Positions 8,926 to 18,225 are shown, counted from the stretch's first letter. The stretch: DNA of 22,500 nucleotides from Prorocentrum cordatum (GCA_963575745.1 CAUYUJ010022436.1:67501-90000); one strand, 5' to 3'. Notes: a model not told the origin generated them from the sequence alone. Program-made: numbers and translations.

Positions 8926-9018
8926 AAGCATCCTTGCGGGAACACGCCCCAGGCCCCAGGGGGCTGCGCGGGGAGCCCCGGGCGCCACGCGGCGCGCCCT
9001 GGCCGATCTGGCAATTTC

Positions 9019-9144
9019 GTGTCTGGGCCCGTGTGTTTTCTCCTCCCCCTTCTCTGCGTAATTCAAGCTCTGCGCGGCCCGCTTAGCTTCGACCGGAAGA
9101 GGTGCGCTCTCGACCCGCGAATCAAAAAAGTGTCTGGGCCCGTG
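9019..9144. repeat. 15-bp direct repeat pair GTGTCTGGGCCCGTG
   Basis: Identical copies at 9019-9033 and 9130-9144, 111 bp apart. The sequence between them is unique and shows no gene. Confidence 0.6.
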
Positions 9145-9239
9145 AAATATTCCTAAGTGTTGGGAGCTGAGGGCCCAGGGGAGCCAACCGCGGGCCTGAG
9201 GACACTCCAGCTCGTGCCTCAAGGACACGGTGACGGATA

Positions 9240-9655
9240 CGTAGTTGTACGTGTCTATGTTTATGTTGGGGCATATGCTTTTGATGCAAATCGGTGCAGG
9301 TGAATGTGTGTGTGTATATGTGTATATATATACACATGCTGTGTTTCGGCAGGTAGTTACATTATTGTCCATCTGCATAGTTACGTGCGCATATATGTAT
9401 ATATGCACAGCTTCACGTAAGCGTGCGGCTTTCATGGTTATTCATGTTGCGTATTGTATGAGCCTACGTGTTTGTGCATGGGAATATTGGTGCATTTGTA
9501 TTGTCCGTGCTTTGGTATGTGCATATGCATGTGTAAACTTTGGGTGCATGCATGCAGCTCTCTCTCCTTGTGTATGCATGTGCATGCAAAGATATATGCA
9601 TAACTATTGACCTGCATGTGTGTATGTTTGTATGCAAATATGCGCATATACACAA

Positions 9656-9708
<53 letters not shown>

Positions 9709-9820
9709 CACGCATAGGTAAGTGTGGTTATACGTAAGTGTATCCGTATGCGTAGCCTTGTATGTACACGTACGTATACAATTACATGTATGTTCGCAAA
9801 CGTACATTTACATGCCTTTT
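9240..9820. repeat. Alternating purine-pyrimidine region (TG/CA/TA rich)
   Basis: Long runs of TGTGTA, TATATACACATG, GCATGCATGC and TATGCATGTGCATGC alternate purine and pyrimidine over nearly 600 bp. Base composition is clearly more AT-rich than the neighbours. No gene is supported; the Tyr/Ile/Cys/Val-rich frames are products of the repeats. Confidence 0.7.
9651..9710. repeat. (CA)n(TA)n compound microsatellite
   Basis: A CA run (9651-9668) passes directly into about 17 TA units, ending in TATTTATACACG. Confidence 0.95.
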
Positions 9821-9940
9821 TTGTCCGGAGTTTGGCTTGCCTAAGGGGTTCTTATTTGGTCCAATGTTGGTACCTACTAGTGTTACGTTGCCCTTTGCTC
9901 GGAGGTTCCCTGGGTTCCCCATGTTTCCTTGGTTCCCAAG

Positions 9941-10030
9941 CCAATGCCGAGCAAAACCAAGCAATGCCAAGCAATGCCAAGCAATGCCAAGCAATGCCAA
10001 GCAATGCCAAGCAATGCCAAACAATGCGCC
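9941..10030. repeat. Decamer tandem repeat GCAATGCCAA
   Basis: Six perfect 10-bp units at 9961-10020, with two degenerate units before (CCAATGCCGA, GCAAAACCAA) and one after (ACAATGCGCC). GGTTCCC-like repeats precede it at 9903-9940. The unit length is not a multiple of three, so a coding role is unlikely. Confidence 0.95.
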
Positions 10031-10083
10031 CATGCAATAGGAAGCTTTCACCTAATTGCGGTCGTGCTGGGCTCATTTTCACA

Positions 10084-10103
10084 TATGTATATATATATAT
10101 ATA
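10084..10103. repeat. (TA)n microsatellite
   Basis: ATGTATATATATATATATAT, a short TA run just after the decamer array. Confidence 0.9.
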
Positions 10104-10373
10104 GATACACACGGTTCTTGGTTTTGACGTTGCTCTCCTTGCCCATCTTCTCCCACGTTCATTCTTCCTTCTACCTTGTGCTGCTGCTGCTGCTGCTCCT
10201 CCGCCTCCATGTCCTGCAGGAGGAGGAGGAAGAGGTTGGAGGAGGAAGCGAGGGAGCAGGACGAGGAGGGATAAGAGGCTGTCTGGCAACACTGGAGTCG
10301 AGGCATCCGCACGCCCATCCTCCAATCAGTGCGCCCCCGTTCGACCCAGCCCCGGGGGGAGGCTCCGGCCCAG
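10104..10373. other. Unassigned stretch with CTG run and GGA/CTCC hairpin
   Basis: Contains CTGCTGCTGCTGCTGCTG near 10181 followed by CTCCTCCGCCTCC and, after TGTCCTGCA, GGAGGAGGAGG, which can pair as a hairpin at about 10196-10237. No gene is supported. Confidence 0.4.
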
Positions 10374-10460
10374 AAGGTCGCGAACGACGGGCGCTGCTTG
10401 TTTGACGACCAGTGCCAGAGCGGCTTCTGCTGTCCGTACTGCCGGTGCTGCCAAGGCCAG
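10374..10460 (+). other. Possible coding fragment with clustered cysteines
   Basis: One frame here reads VANDGRCLFDDQCQSGFCCP followed by YCRCC. The spacing C-x5-C-x4-CC-x2-C-x-CC resembles small disulfide-rich modules of secreted proteins. The frame loses this character after about 10465, so if real it would be one exon of a split gene or a remnant. I see no start codon or reliable splice sites, and the family is not identified. Confidence 0.25.
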
Positions 10461-10888
10461 CAGGTGTTGGCAGCTTCGACCCTGCACGCGCGGCTCTTCC
10501 TCTGCTCCGCACGCTGCTGGCCTTCGCCATCTCGTGACTCTTTGTCGTCGCTTCGTTTCCCTTCCCCCATTCCTCTTCATCGCTCCTGGTCCTTCCCTGC
10601 CATACCGTAGGGCGCGCCTCAAGAAACTATCTTTCTCGTCAGGGTACCCTGGGTTTCTTCGCTCCGCGCGCTGCGCGGTGACTTCTGCGGCCGTCAGAGA
10701 AGCTGCTGCGTTCAGGGTACTCCGTGTTTTCCCTCAGGTGCACCTCGCGCGCGGGTTTTCAGGGCTGAGTTTCTTGCGAGGGTTTCTTGCGGCCGCGCCC
10801 GCACTGTATCCAGGTCCCGACGGCAGGTATGTGCCCGTTGCCGTTGCACGCGAACTGTCAATTCAGCTGCGCTGCCCTCCGTCCACCA
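10461..10888. other. Unassigned GC-rich stretch
   Basis: No gene is supported. A short frame near 10800-10860 again has several Cys codons (CIQVPTAGMCPLPLHANCQF) and might belong with the Cys-rich fragment upstream, but nothing joins them. Confidence 0.3.
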
Positions 10889-11050
10889 TCCCCTCCTCCT
10901 CCTCCTCTTCCTCCTCCTCCTCCTCCTCCTCCTCCTTCTCTCCTCGTCTTCCCCTTCTCCCCCCTCCTTTCCCCTCCTCTCCCTCCTTTCCCTCCTCCGC
11001 TCCCTCCTCTTCCCTCTCCCCCCCCCCTCCCCCCTCCTCCGCCTCCTCCT
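10889..11050. repeat. CCT polypyrimidine tract
   Basis: Imperfect (CCT)n with TTC and CCC interruptions on the + strand, about 160 bp. The Ser/Pro and Glu/Gly frames across it are repeat artefacts. Confidence 0.92.
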
Positions 11051-11074
11051 CGGCCCTGGGGAGGTTGATCAAAC

Positions 11075-11120
11075 TAGAGCCTGGTGACCATTGGAGCACC
11101 GCTCCAAGGGTCACCGGCTA
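11075..11120. repeat. Strong short hairpin
   Basis: GGTGACCATTGGAGC (11083-11097) and GCTCCAAGGGTCACC (11101-11115) pair with one mismatch over 15 bp around a 3-base loop, and CTAG stands near both outer ends (11074-11077 and 11117-11120). It lies just after the CCT tract. I do not see a T-run, so it is not a simple terminator. It may be a tiny foldback element. Confidence 0.6.
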
Positions 11121-11739
11121 GCCCGTATCTGAACGTGAAGGTGGATGTAACAAAGCAGAGGATGACAGATCGAGGAGAAGGAGGAAGAGGGGGAAACCAA
11201 GTCATAGCCTCGGAGGGGCGGAAAGAGGAGGAGGAGGGGCGGCTGGCTGTGACGGCAGTGGCCGTGGCAGAGGCGCGGCAGCAGAGGGTGGCAAGGTAGG
11301 GGCCCAGGGGCCCTATGCCCGGTCCCCATCCATTCGGGTCGACCGGCCTCGTTCGGCTGGCGCCCTCGGGGGCGCCCTGGGTCCCCCTCCGCAGAGGTGC
11401 CCAGTTTGGAGGCTGAGGACGGGGGGAGCCAGGCGGCCTTCGACGCAGCTGAGGTAGAATGGGCAAATAAGGAGAAGCACAGGCGTCGATGCTGAGCGCG
11501 AACGTGTGGGCAGTGCTGCAAGAGAGGGAGCATTGCGTTCCTCGGGTGCGTGGGTGCCCCGGTGGCGGCAAGGCAAGTGGCATTAGTGCAGCTACTGCTT
11601 TAGACAGTAGAGGTGGAGGTGAGAGGGTGGAGGTGTATTGGGCCAGTGTGCCGCTGATTAAACAGTGGAGGCGTGGTTGAAGCCATGGAGTGTGGGAGGT
11701 GGCTAGTAGGTTGGCTGCGTGCTGGCGGTGTGGCGGCGG
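11121..11739. other. Unassigned GC-rich stretch
   Basis: No gene is supported. Short palindromes such as GGGGCCCAGGGGCCC (11301-11315) and GGCGCCCTCGGGGGCGCC (about 11359-11376) occur, but there is no larger structure. Confidence 0.35.
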
Positions 11740-12175
11740 AGGTGCCTGTCCACGCCCGCCGGCGTGGAAGACAGAAGGGCCTCTCCCTCTGCTCATAGGA
11801 ACCCCCCACAGGCGTCCACTGGTTCAAAGGCGGGCACCCTCACCTGTGACCAGGCGTAGGGTTCCCAGCACATTGACCCTGGGGCCGCCTGTGGGGGGGG
11901 GTTATCGAGCGTGAGGGAGGTTTGTGCCCTCTAGGCGATGGCGGGACCTTCCCCTCTCGCCGAGAAGGGCAGGTGGCCACTCTCGCCCGGGTGGATAGCA
12001 TAAGGGCCTCTCCCCCTGCACATAGGACCCCCCCAGAAGCGTCCACCATCCGCGTGACTGGTACCCTCCCCTGACCAGGAGGAGTAGGGTACCCAGAGCA
12101 CGAGAGTGGTGGCCGATTGGGAGGTTTCCATCGTGCTTGGGGGAGGCTTATGCCATCCTTGCCGGTGGCACACAG
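11740..12175. repeat. Diverged tandem duplication, unit about 227-231 bp
   Basis: Copy 1 (11740-11970) and copy 2 (11971-12175) share in the same order AAGGGCCTCTCC, TGC-CATAGGA with a C-run, GCGTCCAC, then GACCAGG, AGGGT-CCCAG, GGCCG, GGGAGG and TTATGCC or TTTGTGCC. The motif AAGGGCCTCTCC starts at 11775 and 12002, 227 bp apart. No coding sense is evident. Confidence 0.7.
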
Positions 12176-12777
12176 TAGGTCTGTAGTGCCCCATACACAA
12201 CCGTAAATACCCCACCCCACCTCCTTGAGTGTTTGTTGTGCAGGCAGCCGGTGGCTGCATCTGCCTGAAACTTGAAGGTGAGAGTTGAGAAAGCGTGGTG
12301 CTGAGGGTGTAGCTACAGTTGGAGCGGGGGGAGAGGGGCTGCGAGAAGGAAACCAGGAGGGAGTGAAGGTTGGAGGTTGATGGAGCCCTCTTTCAGCAGA
12401 CGCGTCGGCTGAAATAGCATAGCTTGTGGGTGAGAAAGCCCCGCAGGGAACCACTGCGTATCATATCTGATGTGCGCGTAGTCGCCGTGTGCTGTGGCCT
12501 GTGGGCGTTAAGTTTCTGCTGCCGTCGGAGAGATGGGTCTGGAGTGTGAGTATCCGGCTGTGCTGCTGCCGATCTTTTCGGTGAGAGCGTACTGTTAGGC
12601 AAGAGGATAGTGCCCAGGCGTGGTGTAGGAAGGTAGCAGCTTGTGAGACATCTCCTGTTTGTCATGGATCACAGTGTTGCAGAACTGTGCACGGTGAGGT
12701 AGGTGGAGATGGGCGCACTGACGGGCCGCTGCAAGGCCGGTCCCATCAAGAGGCGTAAGCCTCGTGGTTTCGGACGA
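12176..12777. other. Unassigned stretch
   Basis: No supported gene or repeat. Frames on the minus strand here are short and Pro/Ser-rich. Confidence 0.35.
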
Positions 12778-14635
12778 TCAGGGCGGTGTCTCCTTGTCTG
12801 CCGTACTTGTCTCGTATTGGTGGTCCTTCCCGTATTGCTGGAATTCGGCTTCGAACGGTTGCCAGGGCCCCGAGCCGCCGTCAGCTGTGGTCCCAGCGTC
12901 TATGCTGGAGCCGTGGACCTGCTTGTCGTCGTGCCCTTCCCTTGGTGGTCTTGTTGGTCGCCTCGGGCTGCACGTGATGTCTGTCGACAGGGGGGCACAT
13001 CTGCGCCCTTGGTTGCTGGCCTTCGTGGAGCTCCCCGTCGGCACGGTCTGGTGGCTGCTGCCAGCCATCTCTTGCTGTGTCCCTGGTACGGGGTCGCTGT
13101 GCTGGAGCATGCCAGTCCCCAGTGCTTCATTTCGCAGCGCTTGCTGAGCTGCGCGCTGTTGGTGCCATGCCGTGTAGTCTTCTGGAGCTGCGCTCCACTC
13201 GTGGAGCCCGTTGGGAGCTCCGTTGTGGTTCGGCTCCTCGTGCCGCATCGGATGCCCCGGCGTGGGTGGTTCAGGGTGGTGCGATTCGGTCTGAGGGTCT
13301 TCTTGCAGGTTGGTCGTTACGTCGGTGTTGGGTTGAGCAGAGTCGTGGTCCGTTTGTGGCTGCGCTGTGGGTTGCTGCTCGCTGTGCCAGTCGTCGGCCG
13401 CGTCGTTGGCATGGGGGTCGTGTGCGTTGATCGGCTCGGAGATTTTTGCACTGCTGTGGTCGCGGTCATGCTCTGGAGCCGCGTGGATGGGAATGGCGTC
13501 GGTATGGATGTCGGGTGGTATCGTGTAGCCAGCATGATGGGCATGAGCATGCTTCGCCGCTGAGCAGCCACGGCAGGTGGCGCAGGCAGGTCGTCGGACT
13601 CGTCGTCGCTCTGGTAGGTCAGCATCCTTGCCAGCTGGCGGTCGACGAACTGGGCGAGGAGAGTCCGGCGCCTGGTCGTGTGGGATAGGCGTGCTTCTCG
13701 TAGTCCGCCGCCCCAGAATCCGTAGTGCAGCGATACCTCCACTTAGGTCATGACCTGGTCGTACTCGAGACGGACGTTGGAGTCCACCCCAAAGTCCAGG
13801 TCGTGGCGGTTGCCAGCGTTGCTCATGTTCGCGTCGTCGCCTAAGATTATCTTGTGTGCCTGAATCGTGAAGGCAACGGATTCGCTGCCGTGTTGTATCA
13901 TGCTGATGTTGTTGGTTAGGCGCTCGATCAGGTCCTGATGTCGTTCGCTTTGGCCAGCTCCAGATCTCATGGCTCATGGCGGGTGTCCAATCGGAGGGTT
14001 GGCCATCTGGAATACCGTGTCCAAGTCGTGCTGGGTGTTGGTCTTGACTTTAACTGCTGGTGCCGTGCTTGGCGTTGAAGTCGGATTGCCAGTGTTGCGG
14101 TGGGTGGTTGCAGATCCGCTGCTCGTTGGTGGGGTCAAGAAGTTCTCGTGCAGCGGCGACTTGTAGCAGTACTCGTGCTTGAGCTCGCTGTTCGCGTAGG
14201 CGACGATGCCGCGCTGGGTTGGTCAATGACGTCGTGGTGTCCTGAGTGGAAGAGGATGTAGTCGAAACGGAGTGTAGAAGGTATGGTTTGAAAAACGATG
14301 TAAGTAAAGATGACGGGTTTTCGATCGAGGCTGGCCCCCTAGGGTTGGCACATTGCCGTGCGTTTCTGGGCCCGAGGCTCCTCCTCCTTCTCCTCCTCCT
14401 CCTCCTCTTCCTGGTACTCGAGTAGTTCCTCAGCAGCGCTGCTGCACGGCGCGGCAGTGGCGCTGCTCGCTTGTCGCGATGCCTCTCTGGCCTCTTTCTT
14501 GTCGCCAGGGGCCACGCAGAGGTGGGCCCCTCGGGGCACAAAGACGCCGCCTGCCCCCTGCCCCGCGCCCCATCGGAAGCCGCACCGCGGCCAGTACAGC
14601 TGCCACTGCTGTCCTGGGGCCCTGGTGGATTTCAC
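12778..14635 (-). pseudogene. Decayed gene of unknown function
   Basis: Coding character on the minus strand is spread over two frame changes and three in-frame stops. Reading from 14635: an acidic segment (AAEELLEYQEEEEEEEKEEE), a TAG at 14339-14341, then in the same frame VIFTYIVFQTIPS and FDYILFHSGHHDVIDQ. The frame shifts near 14210 to IVAYANSELKHEYCYKSPLH and a Thr/Ser/Pro-rich linker. A TGA (13974-13976) is followed by DLIERLTNNISMIQHGSESV and LDFGVDSNVRLEYDQV, then TAA (13743-13745) and QFVDRQLARMLTYQSDDESD. A second shift near 13540-13620 leads to a polar His/Asp/Pro/Gln/Asn-rich tail that ends at TGA 12778-12780. G-N-Y-like codon pattern and varied amino acids support coding on this strand; the opposite frame is Val/Arg/Leu-rich, as expected of an antisense shadow. 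I do not recognise the family. Some breaks could be introns or assembly errors. Confidence 0.5.
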
Positions 14636-14957
14636 CCTCCTCCCTTGGATCTCTCTCCATGGCCTTGTTCGTCCTTGTTGCGCGTCGTCCTCGCTGATAG
14701 CGAGCCATTCGTTCGTCCGACGCGCGGCCCCCTCGGGATCTGTGGGTTCGTGTATCTGTGCACCACTGCGCCTGCTGTGTGCATCCCCCAGAGTTCGTTG
14801 CCGCCACTGCAGTCACGACCTACAGCCGAACCTGTGTGTTTCATTGTGTGCTCTGTGTCTCGGCTCTCGGGAGAGTGGGCCTTCCCCGGCACTGATCAAA
14901 GACTTCCGCATGTCTCGGGGGCCGACTCCTATGCACCACCACCGCCCCCCCGCAGGG
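14636..14957. other. Unassigned stretch
   Basis: Nothing is supported here. Upstream parts of the decayed minus-strand gene could extend into it, but I see no clear frame. Confidence 0.3.
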
Positions 14958-15387
14958 GGAGGATGAGCAGGAGGAAGAGGCGAGGGATGATAATGAGGAC
15001 TCGGACCAGAACTATGATGATGATGTTGATTGACGACGACGATGATGATGGTGCTGATGATGCTGATGATGCTGCTGCTGATGATGCGGATGATGATGCT
15101 GCTGAGGAGGACAACAAAGTATGATGAGGACGATGAGGACGAGGCAGATAAACAAGATGACGATCACGTTGAGGTGAAGGAGGAAGAGGAACATAACAGC
15201 AAGCGCAGAAATACCATCTGTCCCAGGAGGGGATGAGCATGACGTCGATGATGATGACAACGACTTTGAATATGAACGTAAGCATGAATATCATGTGGCT
15301 GCTGCGGTTGATGATAATGATGATGATGATGCTGCTGCTGATGATGATGGCGGTGATGGTGATGATGATGATGATGATGCTGATGAC

Positions 15388-15472
<85 letters not shown>

Positions 15473-15597
15473 CTGATGATGATGATGATGATGATGATGA
15501 GGAGGAGGATGATGGTGGTGATGGTCATGATACTGCTGCTGATGATGTTGATTATGATGATGATGAGGAAGAGGAGGAGGACATACTAGGAAATTGA
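14958..15597. repeat. (GAT)n/(GGA)n array 1
   Basis: Starts with GGATGAGCAGGAGGAAG, passes into GAT with GCT and GAC variants, is interrupted by more complex sequence at 15110-15235, and holds a nearly pure GAT run at about 15388-15470. An Asp/Glu-rich frame stays open at 15178-15597 and includes non-repeat residues (AEIPSVPGGDEHDVDD, FEYERKHEYHVAAA). I do not call it a gene because a triplet array opens frames by itself. Confidence 0.9.
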
Positions 15598-15990
15598 AAG
15601 GGACAAGGAGGAGGAGGAGTAACACGAAAGGGACACTGACCGCGGCGAGCGATGTGCTCAGCAGCACCGTGTGCCCGTCGGGGGAGGCTTCTCTCAGCGC
15701 TTGGGCGGAAGGCGAGATAGAGAGAGAGAGAGAGAGGCCACCCAGGAGCGCGGCTACAGATCTCCCTCCCCTTCCCTTCCCTTCTCCTCGCATTTCTTGG
15801 GATGCATGCTTTGGGAGGTTTGATTCAGCATCGTTGAGGATATACTCACTGTCAGGAACTTGTTCAACCGCGTATAATCCTGCTGATTTCAGCTTGCTCC
15901 TGCTTCATCTGGGTTCATTCCGGGTCTAATCCGCCCTGGTCTGGCTGAAGGGTGCCTCAATCGGGCCTCCCAGGATTTTTTTCCTAACAT
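15598..15990. other. Unassigned stretch with (GA)n
   Basis: No gene is supported. A short GA microsatellite lies at 15716-15736 (ATAGAGAGAGAGAGAGAGAG). Confidence 0.4.
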
Positions 15991-16100
15991 TTCCTCCTCC
16001 TCCTCCCTCCTCCTCCTCTCCTCCTCCTCCTCCTCCTCCTCCTCCTCCTCCTCCTCCTCCTCCTCCTCCTCCTCCTCCTCCTCCTCCTCCTCCTCCTCCT
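15991..16100. repeat. (CCT)n polypyrimidine array
   Basis: About 110 bp of CCT on the + strand with few interruptions, joined directly to a CCCCT run. The opposite orientation to the GGA tract at 16425-16500 makes the two tracts able to pair. Confidence 0.95.
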
Positions 16101-16130
16101 CCCCTCCCCTCCCCTCCCCTCCCCTCCCCT
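16101..16130. repeat. (CCCCT)6 pentamer repeat
   Basis: Six perfect CCCCT units; the minus strand is therefore (AGGGG)6, with six G4 runs separated by one base, a clear G-quadruplex pattern. Confidence 0.95.
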
Positions 16131-16139
16131 GATTAGTGC

Positions 16140-16400
16140 TTAGTTGTCCACCTCGGCCAAAAGGGGCCGAGACCCTGCAAGCCACGCGCTCCCGTACGGA
16201 TCGACTGCGCCACGGCCGTGCGCCCCTCCCCCTGCCGGCCGCGCGGCCCTCGCGCGCCCGCGCGGCACCCTCCGTGCCGCCCCTCCGCAAGGTGGGGTCC
16301 TGGACCGACGACCCCATGCTCCGGGAGATCCTGGTGGCGCCGCCGATCGGCGGGGGCAGGAACGGGTGCGAGGGCGGCTTCTGCAAGGCCTGCGGGCAAG
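16140..16400 (+). other. Possible exon-like fragment between complementary tracts
   Basis: An island of non-repeat sequence. One + frame reads without stops and, toward its end, has varied protein-like sequence (KVGSWTDDPMLREILVAPPI, then GGGRNGCEGGFCKACG). It may be an exon or remnant, but start, stop and splice sites are not visible, and the minus strand is also open. Family unknown. Confidence 0.22.
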
Positions 16401-16409
16401 AGGGGGGAG

Positions 16410-16590
16410 CAGGGGGGGGGGGCAGGAGGAGGGAGGAAGGAGGGAGGAGGAAGATGGAGGAGGAGGAGGAGGAGGAGGAGAAGAAAGATGAGCAGGAGGA
16501 GGAAGAAGATGGAGGATGGAGGATGGATGATTGAGGAGGATGATGATGGAGGATGGAGGATGGAGGAGGATGGAAGACAAGGATGACGAT
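16410..16590. repeat. GGA/GGATGGA module, copy 1
   Basis: G-run, then GGAGGAGG, then GGATGGAGGATGG, then GGAAGACAAGGATGACGATG, leading into a GAT array. The order repeats at 19030-19504, before the retrogene. Confidence 0.8.
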
Positions 16591-16924
16591 GACTGGCGAT
16601 GGTGATAATGATGCTGATGATGATGACGATGACGACGATGATATTGCTGCTGATGCTGATGATGATGAGGATGATGCTGCTGTTGCTGCTCATGATGATG
16701 CTGCTGATGATGGTGGTGATAATGATTTTGATGATGATGATGATGACGTCGATGCTGATGCTGCTGCTGATGATGATGAGGATGATGATACTGATGGCGA
16801 TTCCGATTACGATGCTGACGATGATGACGATGAGGATGACCATTATGTTGATGATGCTGATGATGATTATGATGATGCAGATGAGGATGATGATGATGAT
16901 GCTGATGATAAAGATGCTGATGAC

Positions 16925-16969
<45 letters not shown>

Positions 16970-17070
16970 ATCGATGATCATCATGCTGATGGTGGTGGTG
17001 ATGATGATTATGACAGCATGATGTTGAGCATGGCAATGATGATGCTGCTGCTGATGATGATGATTACTCT
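16591..17070. repeat. (GAT)n array 2
   Basis: GAT with frequent GCT, GAC, GGT and GAG triplets; pure GAT at about 16926-16970. Frames of poly-Asp/Ala or poly-Met/Leu across it are artefacts. Confidence 0.92.
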
Positions 17071-17127
17071 CCAAATAGGCTTGCCCTATAGGAGTCCTAG
17101 CTCATCATAAGTCATTGGTCTTTGGGA

Positions 17128-17190
17128 CCCTCCCTTTTTCCAATGGCACCCCCCCTTTATCCAATGGCCCCCCCCTTATTCCAATGGCTC
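17128..17190. repeat. 20-bp tandem repeat x3 containing CCAAT
   Basis: Three units of the form C-run, CTTT or CTTA, TCCAATGGC: CCCTTTTTCCAATGGC, CCCCCTTTATCCAATGGC and CCCCTTATTCCAATGGC. An inverted ATTGG stands just upstream at 17114. Regulatory meaning is unknown. Confidence 0.75.
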
Positions 17191-17325
17191 TTGCTTGCTT
17201 GCTCTTGCGTGCTTGCTCTCGCTTGCTTTCTCTTGCTTGACCTTGCTTGCTTGCACTTGATCGCTGGCTCTTGCTTGCTTTTTATTGCTCGCTTGCGCTT
17301 GCTTGCTTGCGCTTGCTTGATTTTG
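17185..17325. repeat. (CTTG)n tetranucleotide repeat
   Basis: CTTGCTTGCTCTTGCGTGCTTGC-like runs for about 140 bp, with interruptions. It directly follows the CCAAT-containing repeat and precedes a CCTCCCGTCC pyrimidine stretch (17326-17410). Confidence 0.85.
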
Positions 17326-17439
17326 CTCCTCCCGTCCTCCTCCCTCCTCCCGTCCTGCTCCCGTCCTTCTATCGGCCTCCTCCCATCCTCCTCTCATCTT
17401 GTCCTCCTATCTATTTGGAGTCAACGCTGGCTGGTATTA

Positions 17440-18129
17440 TTATGATGACGACGATGCTGACGATGACGCTTATGATGATGCTGATGGCGATGCTGCTGAT
17501 GGTGCCCCAGATGCTGCTGATGATGACGATGATGATGCTGATGCATCTGACGATGCTGATTGCGATGATGCCGACGATTGCTCATGATGACGACGATGAT
17601 GATGGCGATAATGCTAATGCTGATGGTGGTGGTGGTGGTGATGTAGCTGCTGTTGCTGATGCTGATGCTGTTGATGATAATAATAATGACGATGCTGATG
17701 CCGATGCTGATGATGACGCTGATGACGATGATTATGATGACGCGGATGATGCGGATGATGATGATGCTGATCATGATGATGCTGACGCTGATGCTGATGA
17801 TGATTATGATGCTGACGGCGATGATGCTGATGATGCTGCTGATGATGATGCTGATGATGGTGATGATGATGATGATGATGATGATGATGGTGGTGATGCT
17901 GCTGTTGCTGATGATGATACTGATGATGCTGATGATGGTGATGATGACGATGATGCTGGTGATGATGATGACGTTGCTGATGATGATGATGCTGATGATG
18001 TTGATGCTGATGATGAGGATGTCGATGCTGATGCTGATGCTGATGCTGATGATGATGATAATGATGATGATGCTGATGATGATGACGATGATGATGCTGA
18101 TGAGGCTGATGATGCTGCTGCTGCTGATT

Positions 18130-18225
<96 letters not shown>

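Noticed and set aside
8524-9435. 303-codon minus-strand frame
   Set aside because: It combines the GTCTTGG repeat with CA/TA microsatellite sequence; composition changes abruptly and no domain is seen. Kept only as an alternative in a finding.
12703-13563. 286-codon + strand frame
   Set aside because: Val/Arg/Leu/Gly-rich composition is what the antisense of the His/Asp/Pro/Gln-rich minus frame would give.
15178-15597. Acidic frame with some non-repeat residues
   Set aside because: The non-repeat part is short (about 40 residues) and lacks a start codon or domain. The rest is poly-Asp from the GAT array.
15650-15665. Third TIR element end (GCGGCGAGCGATG)
   Set aside because: Only about 11 bp match and no inverted partner lies nearby.
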